Positions 54,501 to 64,000 of a stretch of 64,000 bases of DNA are shown piece by piece. The stretch's first letter is position 1. Each line of letters starts with the position of its first letter. Both the position numbers and the translations under genes were made by a program. The stretch covers positions 73,551,751 to 73,615,750 of the forward strand of contig JAYESD010000001.1 of NCBI GenBank assembly GCA_036927565.1, written 5' to 3'. Source of the stretch: Tuctoria greenei. Taxonomy: Eukaryota; Streptophyta; Magnoliopsida; Poales; Poaceae. The notes under the pieces were generated by a model. It searched no databases and was not told where the DNA came from. It saw only the letters and a list, made by a program, of their open reading frames with translations.

Positions 54501-55918
54501 GGAGGTTGTCAAAACCCACAGTTCAGCCTGCCGAACTGAATGAAGGGGGCGAGATCAGCATCCCGAAGCTGACGGTCCCGATGGTCCTGTTACCATGGCA
54601 GCCATCAAGGGTCATAGGTGCTGTCGGAAGCTCCGAGCAACCCAGCACGCAAGACTCAAATGCTCAAGTCAGTTCCGATGCATGGATCTCGGAGATCCGG
54701 AACTACTTGAAAGACAACATCCTTCCTGACGATGATGTATCCGCTGACCGGGTAGTCAGATTGGCTAAAAGATACACGCTGGTAGAAGGGTATCTCTACC
54801 GGCGTGGTGCCAACGGCATCCTAATGCGGTGCATCACAAGGGAAGAAGGCTGCGAGCTCCTCGCAGAAATCCATGGAGGCGAGTGTGGGAACCACGCATC
54901 TTCCCGCACGCTGGTCGGAAAATCCTTTCGGCATGGCTTCTACTGGCCTACAGCGCTCCAGGATGCCACTGAGCTGGTGAAGAAATGCGAAGCATGCCAA
55001 TTTCATGCAAAGCAAATTCATACACCTGCTCAGCCCTTACAAATGATACCTCCTACATGGCCCTTCGCTGTGTGGGCGATGGACATCTTGGGACCCTTCC
55101 CAAGAGCCGTCGGAGGTTACAAGTTCCTGTACGTCGCCATCGACAAGTTCACCAAGTGGCCGGAAGCAACTCCAGTTGTGACGATCAACAAGCAATCTGC
55201 TATCAACTTTCTGCAATCCATTGTAAGCAAATTCGAAGTCCCAAACAAGATCATCACTGATAATGGGACTCAATTCACAAGCTCCGCATTCCAAGGGTAT
55301 TGCGAAGACCTTGGCATACAGGTTTGCTACGCTTCCGTAGCTCATCCCGCCAGCAATGGCCAAGCCGAGAGAGCAAATGCAGAAATCCTTAAAGGACTCA
55401 AAACGCGCACCTATGAGCGCTTGAAAAAGCACGGGGCCAATTGGATCGAAGAGCTTCCGCCCACTCTATGGGCCAACAGGACTTCTCCAAACCGGTCAAC
55501 CGGAGAAACACCCTTCTTTCTGGTGTACGGAGCTGAAGCAATCCTTCCTCCGGAAATCACCTTGGGTTCGCTCCGGGTCCGGACCTTCGACGAAGCCGCG
55601 CAGGACCAGCTCCGGTGCGAAGACCTAGACCTCCTCGAGGAGGGAAGGTGCCAAGCAGCTGTTCGGAATGCCCGATATCGCCAAGCTCTACGGCGTTATC
55701 ACCAGCGGCATGTACACAACCGACAGCTCGAGGAAGGCGACCTGGTGCTACGGAGAATACTATCCAAAGAAGGGTTAAACAAACTCTCCCCCGGCTGGGA
55801 GGGGCCCTTTCGAGTGATCAAAGTATCCCGTCCCGGAAGCTTTCGCTTGGCTACTGAGGATGGGACACCTCTCCCAAATCCTTGGGACATCGAGCACCTC
55901 CGTAAGTTCTACACTTAA
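51586..55918 (+). pseudogene. Tat A pol: protease, RT, RNase H, archaeal-type RNase H, integrase
   Basis: Protease: VMVDGGSGLNLIGF (51820). RT: AGFIREVFHPKWLANPVVV, IDYTTLNKACPKDPFPLPRI, DAYSGYHQI and the catalytic YVDD (about 52963). First RNase H: degenerate, with a ~90-codon acidic insertion (53455-53730) before RPVYFISEVLHDAKTRYLEV. Second RNase H: LYFDGTMQKQGAGAG, MAEYEAL, GDSQLIIKQVKGE and EADELSTKAS, so the four acidic residues are present. Integrase: HHCC zinc region (54870-54995), AMDILGPF, ITDNGTQF and ASNGQAERANAEIL, ending ENPWDIEHLR-like text (PWDIEHLRKFYT). Lesions: TAG at 52378 and 53134, and a single-base frameshift near 54211. Catalytic residues are otherwise kept. Confidence 0.92.
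53455..53730 (+). repeat. Acidic repeat insertion inside the Tat A RNase H region
   Basis: About 276 bp of imperfect repeats with the recurring DNA theme GAGGGTC(T/C)(G/A)G and AAGCTCCGG encode units such as DPLERVQVISEEAP, SSDRVWINREKAP and DPTGRVWTIQ. The last unit joins RPVYFISEVL. The segment looks like an expansion of the short linker between two RNase H strands. Confidence 0.65.
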
Positions 55919-57159
55919 TTCCACAGAGGTGAGTCTTGAGTAACGTGAGATGTATGTTATAGAGTCATTGTACAGAGTCGGGTAGTTTTCCGGGAGAGCA
56001 GCCGGACCTTTCTCGAAATGTCTGCAAAGCTCAAGCAGCACTTGTCACAGTCTCCGGACTAAAAGTGTGGCTAACTACCCTGGGTCAAACGAGAAACCAA
56101 GCACACTTAGCCTAGTTCCGTACCATAAGAGTGTACTTGTTTCCCCTGTACCCCGGACCTATAATGAAAGACATCTTCATGTGAAATAGACTCCACGTGC
56201 ATTCATTATGTGCAGGCTCGACACTTTTATTTTTCTCTTTCTTGTCTATAACAGAGACATGCAATTCATAAGAAATTTTAGTTTGACCGGTTTATATACG
56301 ATTCGAGTTGAATTGTCAGATCTCTTGGATTTAAATATCGTTGATGGCCAACTCGCCTCAAAGCTGCCAAGCCAATTTAGGGCCAGAGTGCGCTATCGAC
56401 TTAGCCTGGTCAAGCACCCTAAGTACGCCGCTCTACCTTCACCCCGGCAGGCCGAAGTAAGGCGGGTTCACGGACAGTTGGATCTAAGAGAAAAGACAAC
56501 GCAACCAGTTGTATTAAGAATCGCGTTCAACTTAAAATTTTCTTGAGAATCGTAAGCCGCGACGAAATTATAGACAAGGAACGAATTTTACTATTTTTCT
56601 TGGCTTAAGTGTGCAGGAAAAATAAACCCTACGTTGATGGAGAAAAGCCGGAGCTAACCAAGCTCCAACTCCTCAAGGGGGTCAACCGTCGGCGCTGAGT
56701 AAAAGATGGTGAGGAGACCCCGTAAATGGAGTCTGCTGCCAACAAACCAAGTGTTGGTAAAGGTCACTGCCGGAGCTACTAAGCTCCGACACCTTGGAGG
56801 ACTAACTATCGACGCTCTATGTGTTGATAGAGGCTATTGCCGGAGCTACTAAGCTCCAGCGGTGGATAGTGCCGGAGCTTCTAAGCTCCGACAACTTCAG
56901 GGGACCATCACTATCAAGGACTTCGGACCTAAATTCTACAAGTTCGAAGCAAATTCGTCTTCAACAAAACTCAATATCCTTTTGGTACATGTTGACAATC
57001 AAATTGTGTACATCTACCAGGGGGCCAAGTGAAGATAAAGATGTTGAAGACAAAAAATGAAATTCGCAAAAATTTAGGGATTTCATTCATCTGGAGACAA
57101 GGGATTACAAAATTGAGGAAGAAGAAGGGAAAATACAAGTGAGAGCTAAAGAGATGGTC
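55919..57159. other. 3' intergenic region of Tat A between convergent pol and antisense gene
   Basis: No ORF with a domain. Between 56640 and 56895 four short hairpins of the form CCGGAGCTACTAAGCTCCGAC recur at about 56650, 56773, 56835 and 56872, separated by 30-120 bp. They lie where the two convergent transcripts would end. Other parts are plain AT-rich sequence. Confidence 0.55.
56640..56895. repeat. Hairpin repeats CGGAGCT-N-CTAAGCTCCG
   Basis: Four copies of GCCGGAGCT(A/T)(C/A)(T/C)(A/C)AAGCTCC(G/A)AC-type inverted repeats with 7-9 bp stems. The AGCTCCGG word is the same as in the LTR palindromes of this element. Confidence 0.6.
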
Positions 57160-60100
57160 CTAGACCCTATGGAAGAACTCGGCGACCTTCTGGGCGACCT
57201 CCGATACGCTGGCTCGGGTAGCTTCGCCTTCTCCTTCGACGGGGCCTTCAAGCACCGGGTCCAGAGGAAATTGAGGGTTCCGGCCGGTGTAGCACGTCAC
57301 CACATATTTTGTGACGTTCCTCGCCAGGGATTGCCCCTCGACTTCCAGTTGGTCCACGATGACGTCGCCCACCTTGGAGAGCTTGCTGCCTGCTGCCCTT
57401 AACGCTTGCAGCGCAAGGTCCGGCTCCGGCTCCGGATCATCCGGGCGCACGGGGCTGAAACCAATCGGCGTCAGCGCATCATTGGCCTTGCCCAGGAACT
57501 CCCAAATCTGCAGGGAGTCCGCCGTCCTCAGGCTCTTCACCTCTTCCAAGGATCTCTTGGCCGCCGTCAGTTCGGAATTCTCACGGGCGAGGTGCTCGAC
57601 TTCTTTGGCGTTTTGCTGAATCTTTGCAGCAACCCGCCTCTCAAGTCTTCCGAGCTCCTCCTCCCGGAGGTGGATCTTGTTCCGACGATCGACCATGTGC
57701 TTCTCCCTAGCCTCCACTTTCTTCTCCCGGGCAACAAGGGCACACTCGTATTCGTAGAGTTCCTGCCCTCGCACCCAGGTCTTCTCCTCTTCCTCGAGAT
57801 AGCGCTCTTCCAACTTCTTAGTGCGCTCCTCGAGGCCCTTGTCAGCCAGAGATACTTTCTCGGTGAGCTCCTCTTCCCTTCTCAGGACGTCATCCCGCAG
57901 CTCCAGGAGTTTTTGCTCTTCGTCCTCGAGCCATCTCTCCCTCCCTTCAAGTGCCTCTCGGCGCTTGATGAGTGCGGCGTTGATGGCCTCAAGCTGCTCA
58001 AACCGAGCATTGGCCGCGTCATTGGCTGCCTTGGCCTGATCGTGGAACTCCCGGGATTGAGCGTCGAGGGCATGGGTCATTCTCTCCCTCTCATCCAGCA
58101 GCTTGTCCCAGTACTCCAGGCGGATCTTCTCCCGCTTGATCCACTCCTTGTCGTCCGCTAGCCTCGACTGCGCCAGCTTAGTCTCGAAGTGGAACCGATT
58201 ATGCCACCGCCTAAGGGTTTGGCGCTCCTCTTCAAGAGCCTTGCTGTCGTGGAAGAAGGCCAGTTGGACCTGACGTAGACTGGAGCAGGCGTTGTCGATA
58301 GACATTGACAGTGGGATGGGCTCCGGACCTGCTGGGGTCTCCTTCGCTGGTTCCAGCGGGTCTTCACATACAAAAATTGGGTCCCACTCTACGAGAGCGG
58401 AACCCTGAGCATCCAAGGCGCTAGGGCCGTCCTCTGGGATGGCCTCAGTCGCCATCGAAGAAGGCCTCGCCGCTAAGTCTTCATTCGCCCCCTCAGGCAG
58501 GGGGCCGGCGACTTCGCTTAGGCACTCTGGCTCAGCCACAGGTACCATCGACGTCGTCGCCTCCGGAGCAGGAGCTACTACTGGCTCCGACCGGGACACC
58601 TCTTCCGAGGGAGGCTCAAGCTCCCTCGCCTTTTCAACCACCGGCTCTGTGACCAGCGCTCCAACAATAACTGGCTCAGCGACCGGTGCTTCGGAGGTAA
58701 CCGGCTCCACTGCCAAAACTACCTCAACTTCCGGCTTGCATGCCGGAGCTTCAGTCACCTCCGGTTCAATCGTCGGGGCTTCGACAAGTTCCGGCTCCGA
58801 GGCCGGGACTACTACTTCTTCCGGCTCTACAGCTGGAGCTTCCACTACTGCAGCACCAGGACCCGGAGCTTCAACCTCCGAGACAAGTGCCGCTGGCGTG
58901 TCTTCACTCCCATGGTCCGGCGCTACCACGGGAAGTTCTGGGGATGAGTCGAGGTTCATGACCATGACAGCCGGCGCCGGAGCTGTCGCAGCCTCAGCCA
59001 CCACCTGGGGCGGAACTGGGACAGGAGCAGAAGCTCCCACGGCCTCAGAAATCGTGGCTGAGGGTGGAGCTTCACTCCCCTTCTTGGGGACGCTGCAGAG
59101 GATGGATAAAGAAAATTAACAAACAATCGCTACAACTAAAAAGTTAACCAAGGTAAAAATCAGAAATTACCTTGGAAGGCTTCCGCACCAGCTTGCGCGG
59201 GACCTTTTTCCCGGACGTTCCGGGATGGCCATGATCGGCGTAGGAGCTCCAGGAGGCCCCCCAGAACTTGTCGCAGCCACGGGCGTTTCCCGGGTCGAGG
59301 CTCTCCTCGATCGGGAGGAACCCCTGGACCTGGAGGCTCCCGCCGCCCCAGGTGCCGGAGTCGTAAACCCGGAGCTAGCACCACCAGAGGGCTCCACCAC
59401 GGGGACAGATGCGCTCCGGGAGGATCCCACTGCAGGAACAGTCTCATTCCGGGAGGACCCCACCACGGGGACAGTCGCCACGGTGGCAGAAGATCTTCCC
59501 CCCTGGGGAGAAGGAACCAAAGTGGAAGTAGCGGGCCTGACGGACCTCCCGTCGGCATGTCGTAGCTTCCTCTTCCGACTCTCCAGCTCCTCCGCCAGCT
59601 CCTTGCCCTTACCGATGACCTCGATCCTCGGCTGTGGAGCAGGGACCGAGCCATCTTCGGGCACTCCGGGGATTGCCACCCGGGTGGTTGGTCTTCTCTC
59701 GACGACACCAAGGTCGTCAAGCGCGGGCATCGTCCGCCGGAGCTCTCTGTTGAACTCCACTTCCACGTTCAGAGGGAGAAAGGCCAACGGCGGAGTCAAG
59801 TAATCCCCGTCGACGTCGATGCCGTGCTCAAATTTCTTGAGGTGGAACTCCAAGGTCTTCCCCACCATGTTGGATTTCAACCCGGTCTCAACCCGGTCCT
59901 CGTCCATCATGTTGTTGAGGGCCCAGGCGAGCTTCTCCCTCCTCTTCAGCCGCACCCACCTGTTGGTCAGGAAGTTGCAGAATACCGCTTGGGGAGTCAA
60001 TCCTCCCTCCACACATCGGTGGATCCTGGTCAGGACAGGGTCAAAAACTTCCGCCAGCACTGGAACTTCACTCCATATCGACATGTCGATGCCGGGCAGA

Positions 60101-60621
60101 CCGTCTGGCAGTTCCAACCGCTCATGCTCCTCCACCCTGACGACTATCCAATCTTTCTTCCAGTCATCCCACTTCCCGGAAGGGAACGACCGGAGGTACT
60201 TGAATGGGCACTTCTTGCGCTTCACAAAGTAGTAGAAGCCAAGGTACTATTTGCTCCGGCCTGTGGTGTGAACGGTGAAGAAGGTTCAGAAGAGCTCGAC
60301 GCAGGGGGGGATGCCCACCCACATCTCGCAGAAGTGGACAAAGATGGACACAAGGAGAATGGAGTGAGGGCCAAGGTGGTATAGCTGCAGACCATAGAAG
60401 TCTAGCAGCATCAAGAAGAAAGAAGAAAATGGTGGGATCAGCCCCACCATGGCGTACGAAGAAAAGTACACCATCTCGCCAGTGCGCTCCTTCTCAAAAG
60501 GGAGCTCTCCGCCGGCACGGACCAAGCGGCTGAAGAAGTCCGAGGACCACCCCATGAGGGCCCGGACCTTCTTCAAATCGTTGTCGGTCTTCAGGCGACT
60601 CTCGCGCAGACCCAACTCCAT
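57160..60621 (-). pseudogene. Tat A antisense gene (putative gypsy-type transposon domain plus coiled coil), spliced
   Basis: Minus strand, ATG at 60621. Exon 1 (60621-59171) carries the 'putative gypsy type transposon' region: MELGLRESRLKTDNDLKKVR, ALMGWSSDFF, MVGLIPPFSSFFLMLLDFYG and KCPFKYLRSFPSGKWDDWKK. Two nonsense codons interrupt it (TGA 60286-60288, TAG 60247-60249). A 78-nt GT-AG intron follows (59170-59093). Exon 2 (59092-57160) begins CGTCCCCAAGAAG. It encodes Pro/Glu/Val repeats (EAPTIEPEVTEAPACKPEVE) and a long coiled coil (about 58210-57530), and ends AQKVAEFFHRV. Unspliced, the frame stops at once (TAA made by the donor), so splicing is required. In the family this ORF lies antisense downstream of pol; its role is unknown. 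The GC content is high compared with the LTRs. Confidence 0.75.
59093..59170 (-). other. Intron of the Tat A antisense gene
   Basis: Minus-strand CCAAG/GTAATTTCTG donor and TTTATCCATCCTCTGCAG acceptor with a T-rich tail, 78 nt. The homologous intron in Tat B (63614-63690, 77 nt) has the same donor, acceptor and exon phase but a different interior. Confidence 0.8.
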
Positions 60622-61153
60622 CGCGGCACAACTAGGCATGAGAAGAGGAGAAAAGTACAAGTCGGGAGTTTGAGCGCAAGATCATATGAGAGGCGTAAAG
60701 AACTCCCGACGGTGCGCACTTTCCTTCTTAAGTAAGCCCTCGCAACGCTTGGATGGAAACTGCAGGGGAGTCGAAGATACTACTCAAGAATTCAACCCAG
60801 CCGATGACAAGAGGGCCCGGGACCACCCCGACGATCAAGTCGAGGCTCTTACCCAGGCGAACGGTTGTCATCACGAGGCGGGAAACCGAAAGGCGGCGAC
60901 CTGACAGGGTGCGCGGAACCGATACGATTTTCGTATCGGGAACCGGCGACCTTCAATTGCGTGAGATCCGCACGTCAAAGATCTCATCTGCCGCCTGAGG
61001 TGCGCCACGCGTCGTGATCTAACTGTAAAACCCTGCCAACAGCACCTCCGAAGACCCTTGAAGACCCAGTTCAAGAGTAGCAAGGATGGACCCACCTCCG
61101 ACGGAACGACTTCACCCCAGTGACCTTCCTTGGAGGTAGGTCCAGTGGGCCAC
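60622..61153. other. Upstream region of the Tat A antisense gene, next to the 3' LTR
   Basis: It contains the hairpin at 60919-60939. No convincing ORF or TATA box is visible on the minus strand. It is homologous, in inverted orientation, to 61687-62223 of Tat B. Confidence 0.5.
60919..60939. repeat. Perfect 9-bp-stem hairpin upstream of the antisense gene
   Basis: CCGATACGA TTT TCGTATCGG, a 9-bp stem with a 3-base loop. The counterpart in Tat B is 61904-61924 (CCGATACGAAAATCATATCGG), with one stem change. Confidence 0.8.
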
Positions 61154-61346
61154 TGTCGGTACCCTAAAAACCGTACACCCCCTGAGGTTACAAAGATTTC
61201 GAGGGAAGGTCGTCTACACGGATTGAAGACCCTCGGAGGCCCACTTGTCAGACATGACCGGACCTGCTTCTCCAACATGGTTAATCCTTAGGTCGCCACG
61301 TGTACTGCCAAACTGGAGCTACCGCCCGCAAGGGGGAAGCTCCGGT
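61154..61346 (+). repeat. 3' LTR of Tat A, truncated after ~193 bp
   Basis: TGTCGGTACCCTAAAAACC to GGGGGAAGCTCCGG matches 49106-49298 with two differences. It then switches at AGCTCCGG to the reverse complement of the Tat B LTR. Confidence 0.9.
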
Positions 61347-61686
61347 TTGAGGCTGAAGATCCGACGGTTGGACACGTGGCAGCTCCGGAGCATACTGTGG
61401 GGAACAGATATGTCTGGTGCCACTAGACACGTGTCAGTTCCCGAGCTTCCCTCGGTCTGGGGTTAGGTCCGGGGGTGCCGTTATGGTACATAGCCCGGAG
61501 CTTCACCCTTGCGGGCGGTAGCTCCGGTTTGATGGTACACGTGGTGACCCTGGGACTAACCATGTTGGGGAAGCAGGTCCGAATATGTTTGACATGTGGG
61601 CCTTCGAAGGTCTTCAAATCAAGTAGATGGCATTTCCCTGAGATCATTGCAATCTCAAGGGTTATACGGTACCCAGGGTACCGACA
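61347..61686 (-). repeat. 3' LTR of Tat B, truncated
   Basis: The minus strand begins TGTCGGTACCCTGGGTACC and follows the Tat A LTR plan (ACATGGTTAGTCCCAGGGTC, CACAGTATGCTCCGGAGCTG, CAGCCTCAAACCGG), covering about the first 340 bp before the junction. Confidence 0.88.
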
Positions 61687-61903
61687 GTGGCCCCCTGGGC
61701 GCACCTCTGGGGAAGACCCCTTGGGTGAAGTCATTCAATCGGAGGTGAGTCCATCCTTCGACTTTTGAGCCGAGTCTTCAAAGGTCTTCAGATGTGCCGT
61801 TGGCGATAGTTTTGGAGTTAAATCCTCGCCTCGTGGCACATCCCGGGTGCGGCAAATGAGATCTTTGGCGTGCGGATCTCACGCAATTGAAGGTCGCCGG
61901 TTC

Positions 61904-61924
61904 CCGATACGAAAATCATATCGG
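61904..61924. repeat. Hairpin upstream of the Tat B antisense gene
   Basis: CCGATACGAAAATCATATCGG, the inverted counterpart of 60919-60939, with one mismatch in the stem. The flanking GGTCGCCGG and GATCTCACGCAATTGAAGG are also kept. Confidence 0.7.
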
Positions 61925-62223
61925 TTCCGCGCGCCTTATCAGGCCGCCGCCTTCGGGCTTCCCGCCATACATGATGACAACCGTTCGCTTGGGTAAGAAC
62001 CTTGACTTGATCGTCGGGGTGGTCTCGGGACCTCTTGTCATTGGCAGGGTGAAATTTTTGAATAGTATCTTCGGCTTCCCAGCGGTTTCAATCCAAGCAT
62101 TGCGGGAGCTTACTTATGAAGGAAAGCGCGCACCGTCTGGGGTTCTTTACGCCTCTCATCTGAACTTGCGCTCGAACTCCCAAACTTGCGCTTGCTTTTC
62201 CTCCCTTGCCTTGCTGTGCTGCG

Positions 62224-64000
62224 ATGGAGTTGGGTCTCCGCAAGAGCCGCCTGAAGACCGAAAGTGACCTAAAGAAGGTCCGAGCCCTCATGGGGTGGTC
62301 CTCGGACTTCTTCAACAACCTGGTCTGCATCGAGGGAAAGCTCCCATTCGAGAAGGAGCACGCCGGCGAGATGGTGTACTTTTCTGTGTACACCATGGTG
62401 GGGTTGATCCCACCTTTTTCCTCCTTTTTCTTGATGCTGCTAGACTTCTATGGTCTGTAGCTGTATCACCTTGGGCCCCACTCCATTCTTCTAGTGTCTG
62501 TCTTCGTCCACTTCTGTGAAATGTGGGTGGGCATCCCCCCTACACTGAGCTTTTCCGGACCTTCTTCACCGTCCATACCACCGGAAAGGGTGATGAGTAC
62601 CTTGGCTTCTACTACTTTGTGAAGCGCAAGAAGTGCCCATTCAAGTACCTCCGGACGTTTCCCTCTGGAAAGTGGGACGATTGGAAGAAAGACTGGATAG
62701 TCATCCGTGTGGAGGAGCACGAGAAGCTGGAGCTGCCGGAAGGCCTCCCCAACATCGACATTGCAGCCATGGAGTGAAGCTCCGGTGCTGTCGGATGCCT
62801 TCAACCCTACTCTGACCAGGATCCGCCAATGTGTAGAGGGAGGATGAACTCCTCAGGCGGTATATTGCAATTTCCTGGTCAACAGGTGGGCACCGCTGAA
62901 GAGGAGAGAAAAACTTGCTTGGTCCTTCAACAGTGTGATGGACGACGACCGGGTCGAGACCGGGCTGAAGTCCAACATGGAGGGGGCGACCTTGGAGTTT
63001 CATCTCAAGAAGTTCCAGCACGACATCGACGTCGCGGGTGATGACTTGAGCCCGCCACCAGCTTTCCTCCCTCCGAACGTGGAAGTACAATTCAGCAGGG
63101 AGCTCCGGCGAACGATGCCGGTGCTTGACGACCTCGGTGTCGTCGAGAGACGATCGACTTCCAGGGTGGTGATCCCTGGGGCTTCTAAAGGTGGCTCCAC
63201 CCCTGCCCCGAAGCCAAGGACCGATGTCGTCGGCAAGGGCAAGGAGCCGGTGGCCGAACCCTCGAGCCGGAAGAGGAAGCTAAAGCATGTAGGCGGAAGG
63301 TCTGTCAGGCCTGCACCCTCTGCAGCAGCTCCTTCTTCCGGAGGGGGAGGTCTTCTACAACTTCGGCGACTGCACCTGCAGCACTGTCTTCCCGGGGTGC
63401 TAGCCCTGGCCATGTGACTCCAGTACCAGGGCCAGCTGAGGTCTCTGGGTACGGAGGTCCTTCCCAGTCGAGGAGGGCCTCGACTAAGGAAATGCCCGCG
63501 ACTACAACAAGTTCCGGGGGGCCTTCTGGAGCTACCACGCCAGCGGCAGCCATGGTCAGTCCAGAACGCTCGGGAAAGAGATTTCGTGCAAGCTGGTGCG
63601 GAAGCCTTCCGAGGTAATTTTTATTCTTTTCCTCAGACAGTTGTTTTGTTGTAGTAACTATTTTCTAATTTCTTCATCCATCATCTGCAGCGCCCCCAAG
63701 AAGAGGAGTGAGGCTGCGCCCTCAGCCACAGCAGGTAAAGCTGTGAGGGCGGAGGCTTCTTCTCCTGTCCTGGTGCCGCCCCAAGTGGTGGCTGAAGCTG
63801 CGGCAGCTCCGGCGTCAGCTGTCGTTGTCATGGACCTCGACTCATCCCCCGAGACTCCCGTGGTAGCGCCGGACCACGGGAGAGAAGATGCACCAGCGGC
63901 ACCTGCCCCGGAGATGAAGCCCCGGGTCTTGATGCTGAGATGTTGGAAGCTTCAGTCGCTGAGCCGGAGGAAGCAGTGATTCTGGCCCCAGAGATGGAAA
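62224..64000 (+). pseudogene. Tat B antisense gene, partial (runs off the window)
   Basis: ATG at 62224 (MELGLRKSRLKTESDLKKVR), homologous to the gene at 60621-57160 in Tat A. A TAG lies at 62458-62460, and frame changes occur near 62540, 62780-62935 and 63350. Readable blocks are KCPFKYLRTFPSGKWDDWKK (62626), DDDRVETGLKSNMEGATLEF (62941) and RELRRTMPVLDDLGVVER (63100). A GT-AG intron (63614-63690) separates CGSLP from the second exon (APKKRSEAAPSATAGKAV), which reads to at least 63930 with LDSSPETPVVAPDHG as in Tat A. It is more decayed than the Tat A copy. Confidence 0.75.
63614..63690 (+). other. Intron of the Tat B antisense gene
   Basis: TTCCGAG/GTAATTTTTA donor and TTCTTCATCCATCATCTGCAG acceptor, 77 nt. 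Its length is not a multiple of three, and removal joins the two frames exactly (phase 2, as in Tat A). Confidence 0.8.

Larger units (their letters stand above)
49106..61346 (+). mobile_element. Tat A: Ty3/gypsy Tat-lineage (RIRE2-like) element, nearly complete
   Basis: 5' LTR 49106-49938, primer-binding site TGGCGCGCCAGGTAGGGG at 49941, gag, pol with a second (archaeal-type) RNase H, a long antisense gene (60621 to 57160), and the first ~193 bp of a 3' LTR (61154-61346). The second RNase H and the extra ORF downstream of pol are features of the Tat lineage. The LTRs differ at only 2 positions in ~190 bp, so insertion is comparatively recent. The 3' LTR is truncated at the fusion with Tat B. 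Confidence 0.9.
61347..64000 (-). mobile_element. Tat B: 3' part of a second Tat-lineage element, inverted
   Basis: Minus-strand element whose LTR start (TGTCGG on the minus strand, at 61686) runs toward 61347. Its antisense gene lies on the plus strand (62224 onward). It is clearly diverged from Tat A but shares the same organisation. It continues beyond the window. Confidence 0.85.

Noticed and set aside
60622..61153. Polypurine tract directly before the Tat A 3' LTR
   Set aside because: The sequence before 61154 (GGTCCAGTGGGCCAC) is not a convincing purine run, so no feature was assigned.
1..64000. CRISPR arrays, bacterial operons, prophage or toxin-antitoxin systems
   Set aside because: Spliced gene relics, plant LTR elements and TATA boxes show a plant nuclear genome; the short repeats are palindromic LTR motifs without uniform spacers.

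Overview
This window looks like repeat-rich heterochromatin of a flowering plant, most likely a grass (Poaceae). It contains grass-type LTR retrotransposons (Sirevirus/Maximus-like copia, chromovirus and Tat/RIRE2-like gypsy), CACTA DNA transposons, and spliced gene relics with GT-AG introns. I see no intact host gene, no rRNA or tRNA gene and no CRISPR array. Almost all of the 64 kb can be assigned to transposable elements nested in one another, plus broken fragments of host genes.

Layout, left to right. (1) 90-730: decayed SUMO-conjugating enzyme (SCE1/UBC9) gene relic in four exon blocks. (2) ~860-4092: 3' part of a Sirevirus-like element (Sirevirus A): extra 3' ORF, polypurine tract and an LTR packed with palindromic motifs. 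(3) 4093-9594: CACTA-2, minus strand: a decayed TNP2 transposase, then an ORF with 11-residue repeats and an acidic tail. A foldback lies near its upstream end. (4) 9600-12877: solo LTR with a perfect GAAAT target-site duplication. (5) ~13590-43930: CACTA-1, minus strand: a Ptta/En-Spm-type second ORF ending in a Ulp1-like protease domain. It is split by chromovirus B (15501-40097), whose own 5' LTR is split by Sirevirus B (19400-29379, minus strand, TSD GAGGT). (6) 43910-45470: a 778-bp-period tandem duplication of CACTA subterminal DNA. (7) 45533-48300: truncated CACTA-3 TNP2 transposase on the plus strand. (8) 48302-49105: fragments of a CLASSY/DRD1-type SNF2 helicase in both orientations, with a small foldback element between them. 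(9) 49106-61346: Tat element A with gag-pol on the plus strand and a spliced antisense gene. (10) 61347-64000: Tat element B, reversed, joined tail-to-tail to A inside their LTRs.

The nesting gives a relative chronology: CACTA-1 is older than chromovirus B, which is older than Sirevirus B. LTR comparison by eye agrees: 5 differences in the first ~120 bp of the chromovirus B LTR pair, 3 substitutions plus 2 indels in ~195 bp for Sirevirus B, and 2 substitutions in ~190 bp for Tat A.

The points most worth a second look are: the antisense gene of the Tat elements, whose small GT-AG intron is kept in two diverged copies; the internal promoter-like block that duplicates LTR motifs in front of the GC-rich third ORF of Sirevirus B; the tail-to-tail Tat palindrome; the 11-residue-repeat ORF of CACTA-2; and the chromovirus Gag, in which all four zinc-knuckle ligands appear to be replaced while the spacing is kept.
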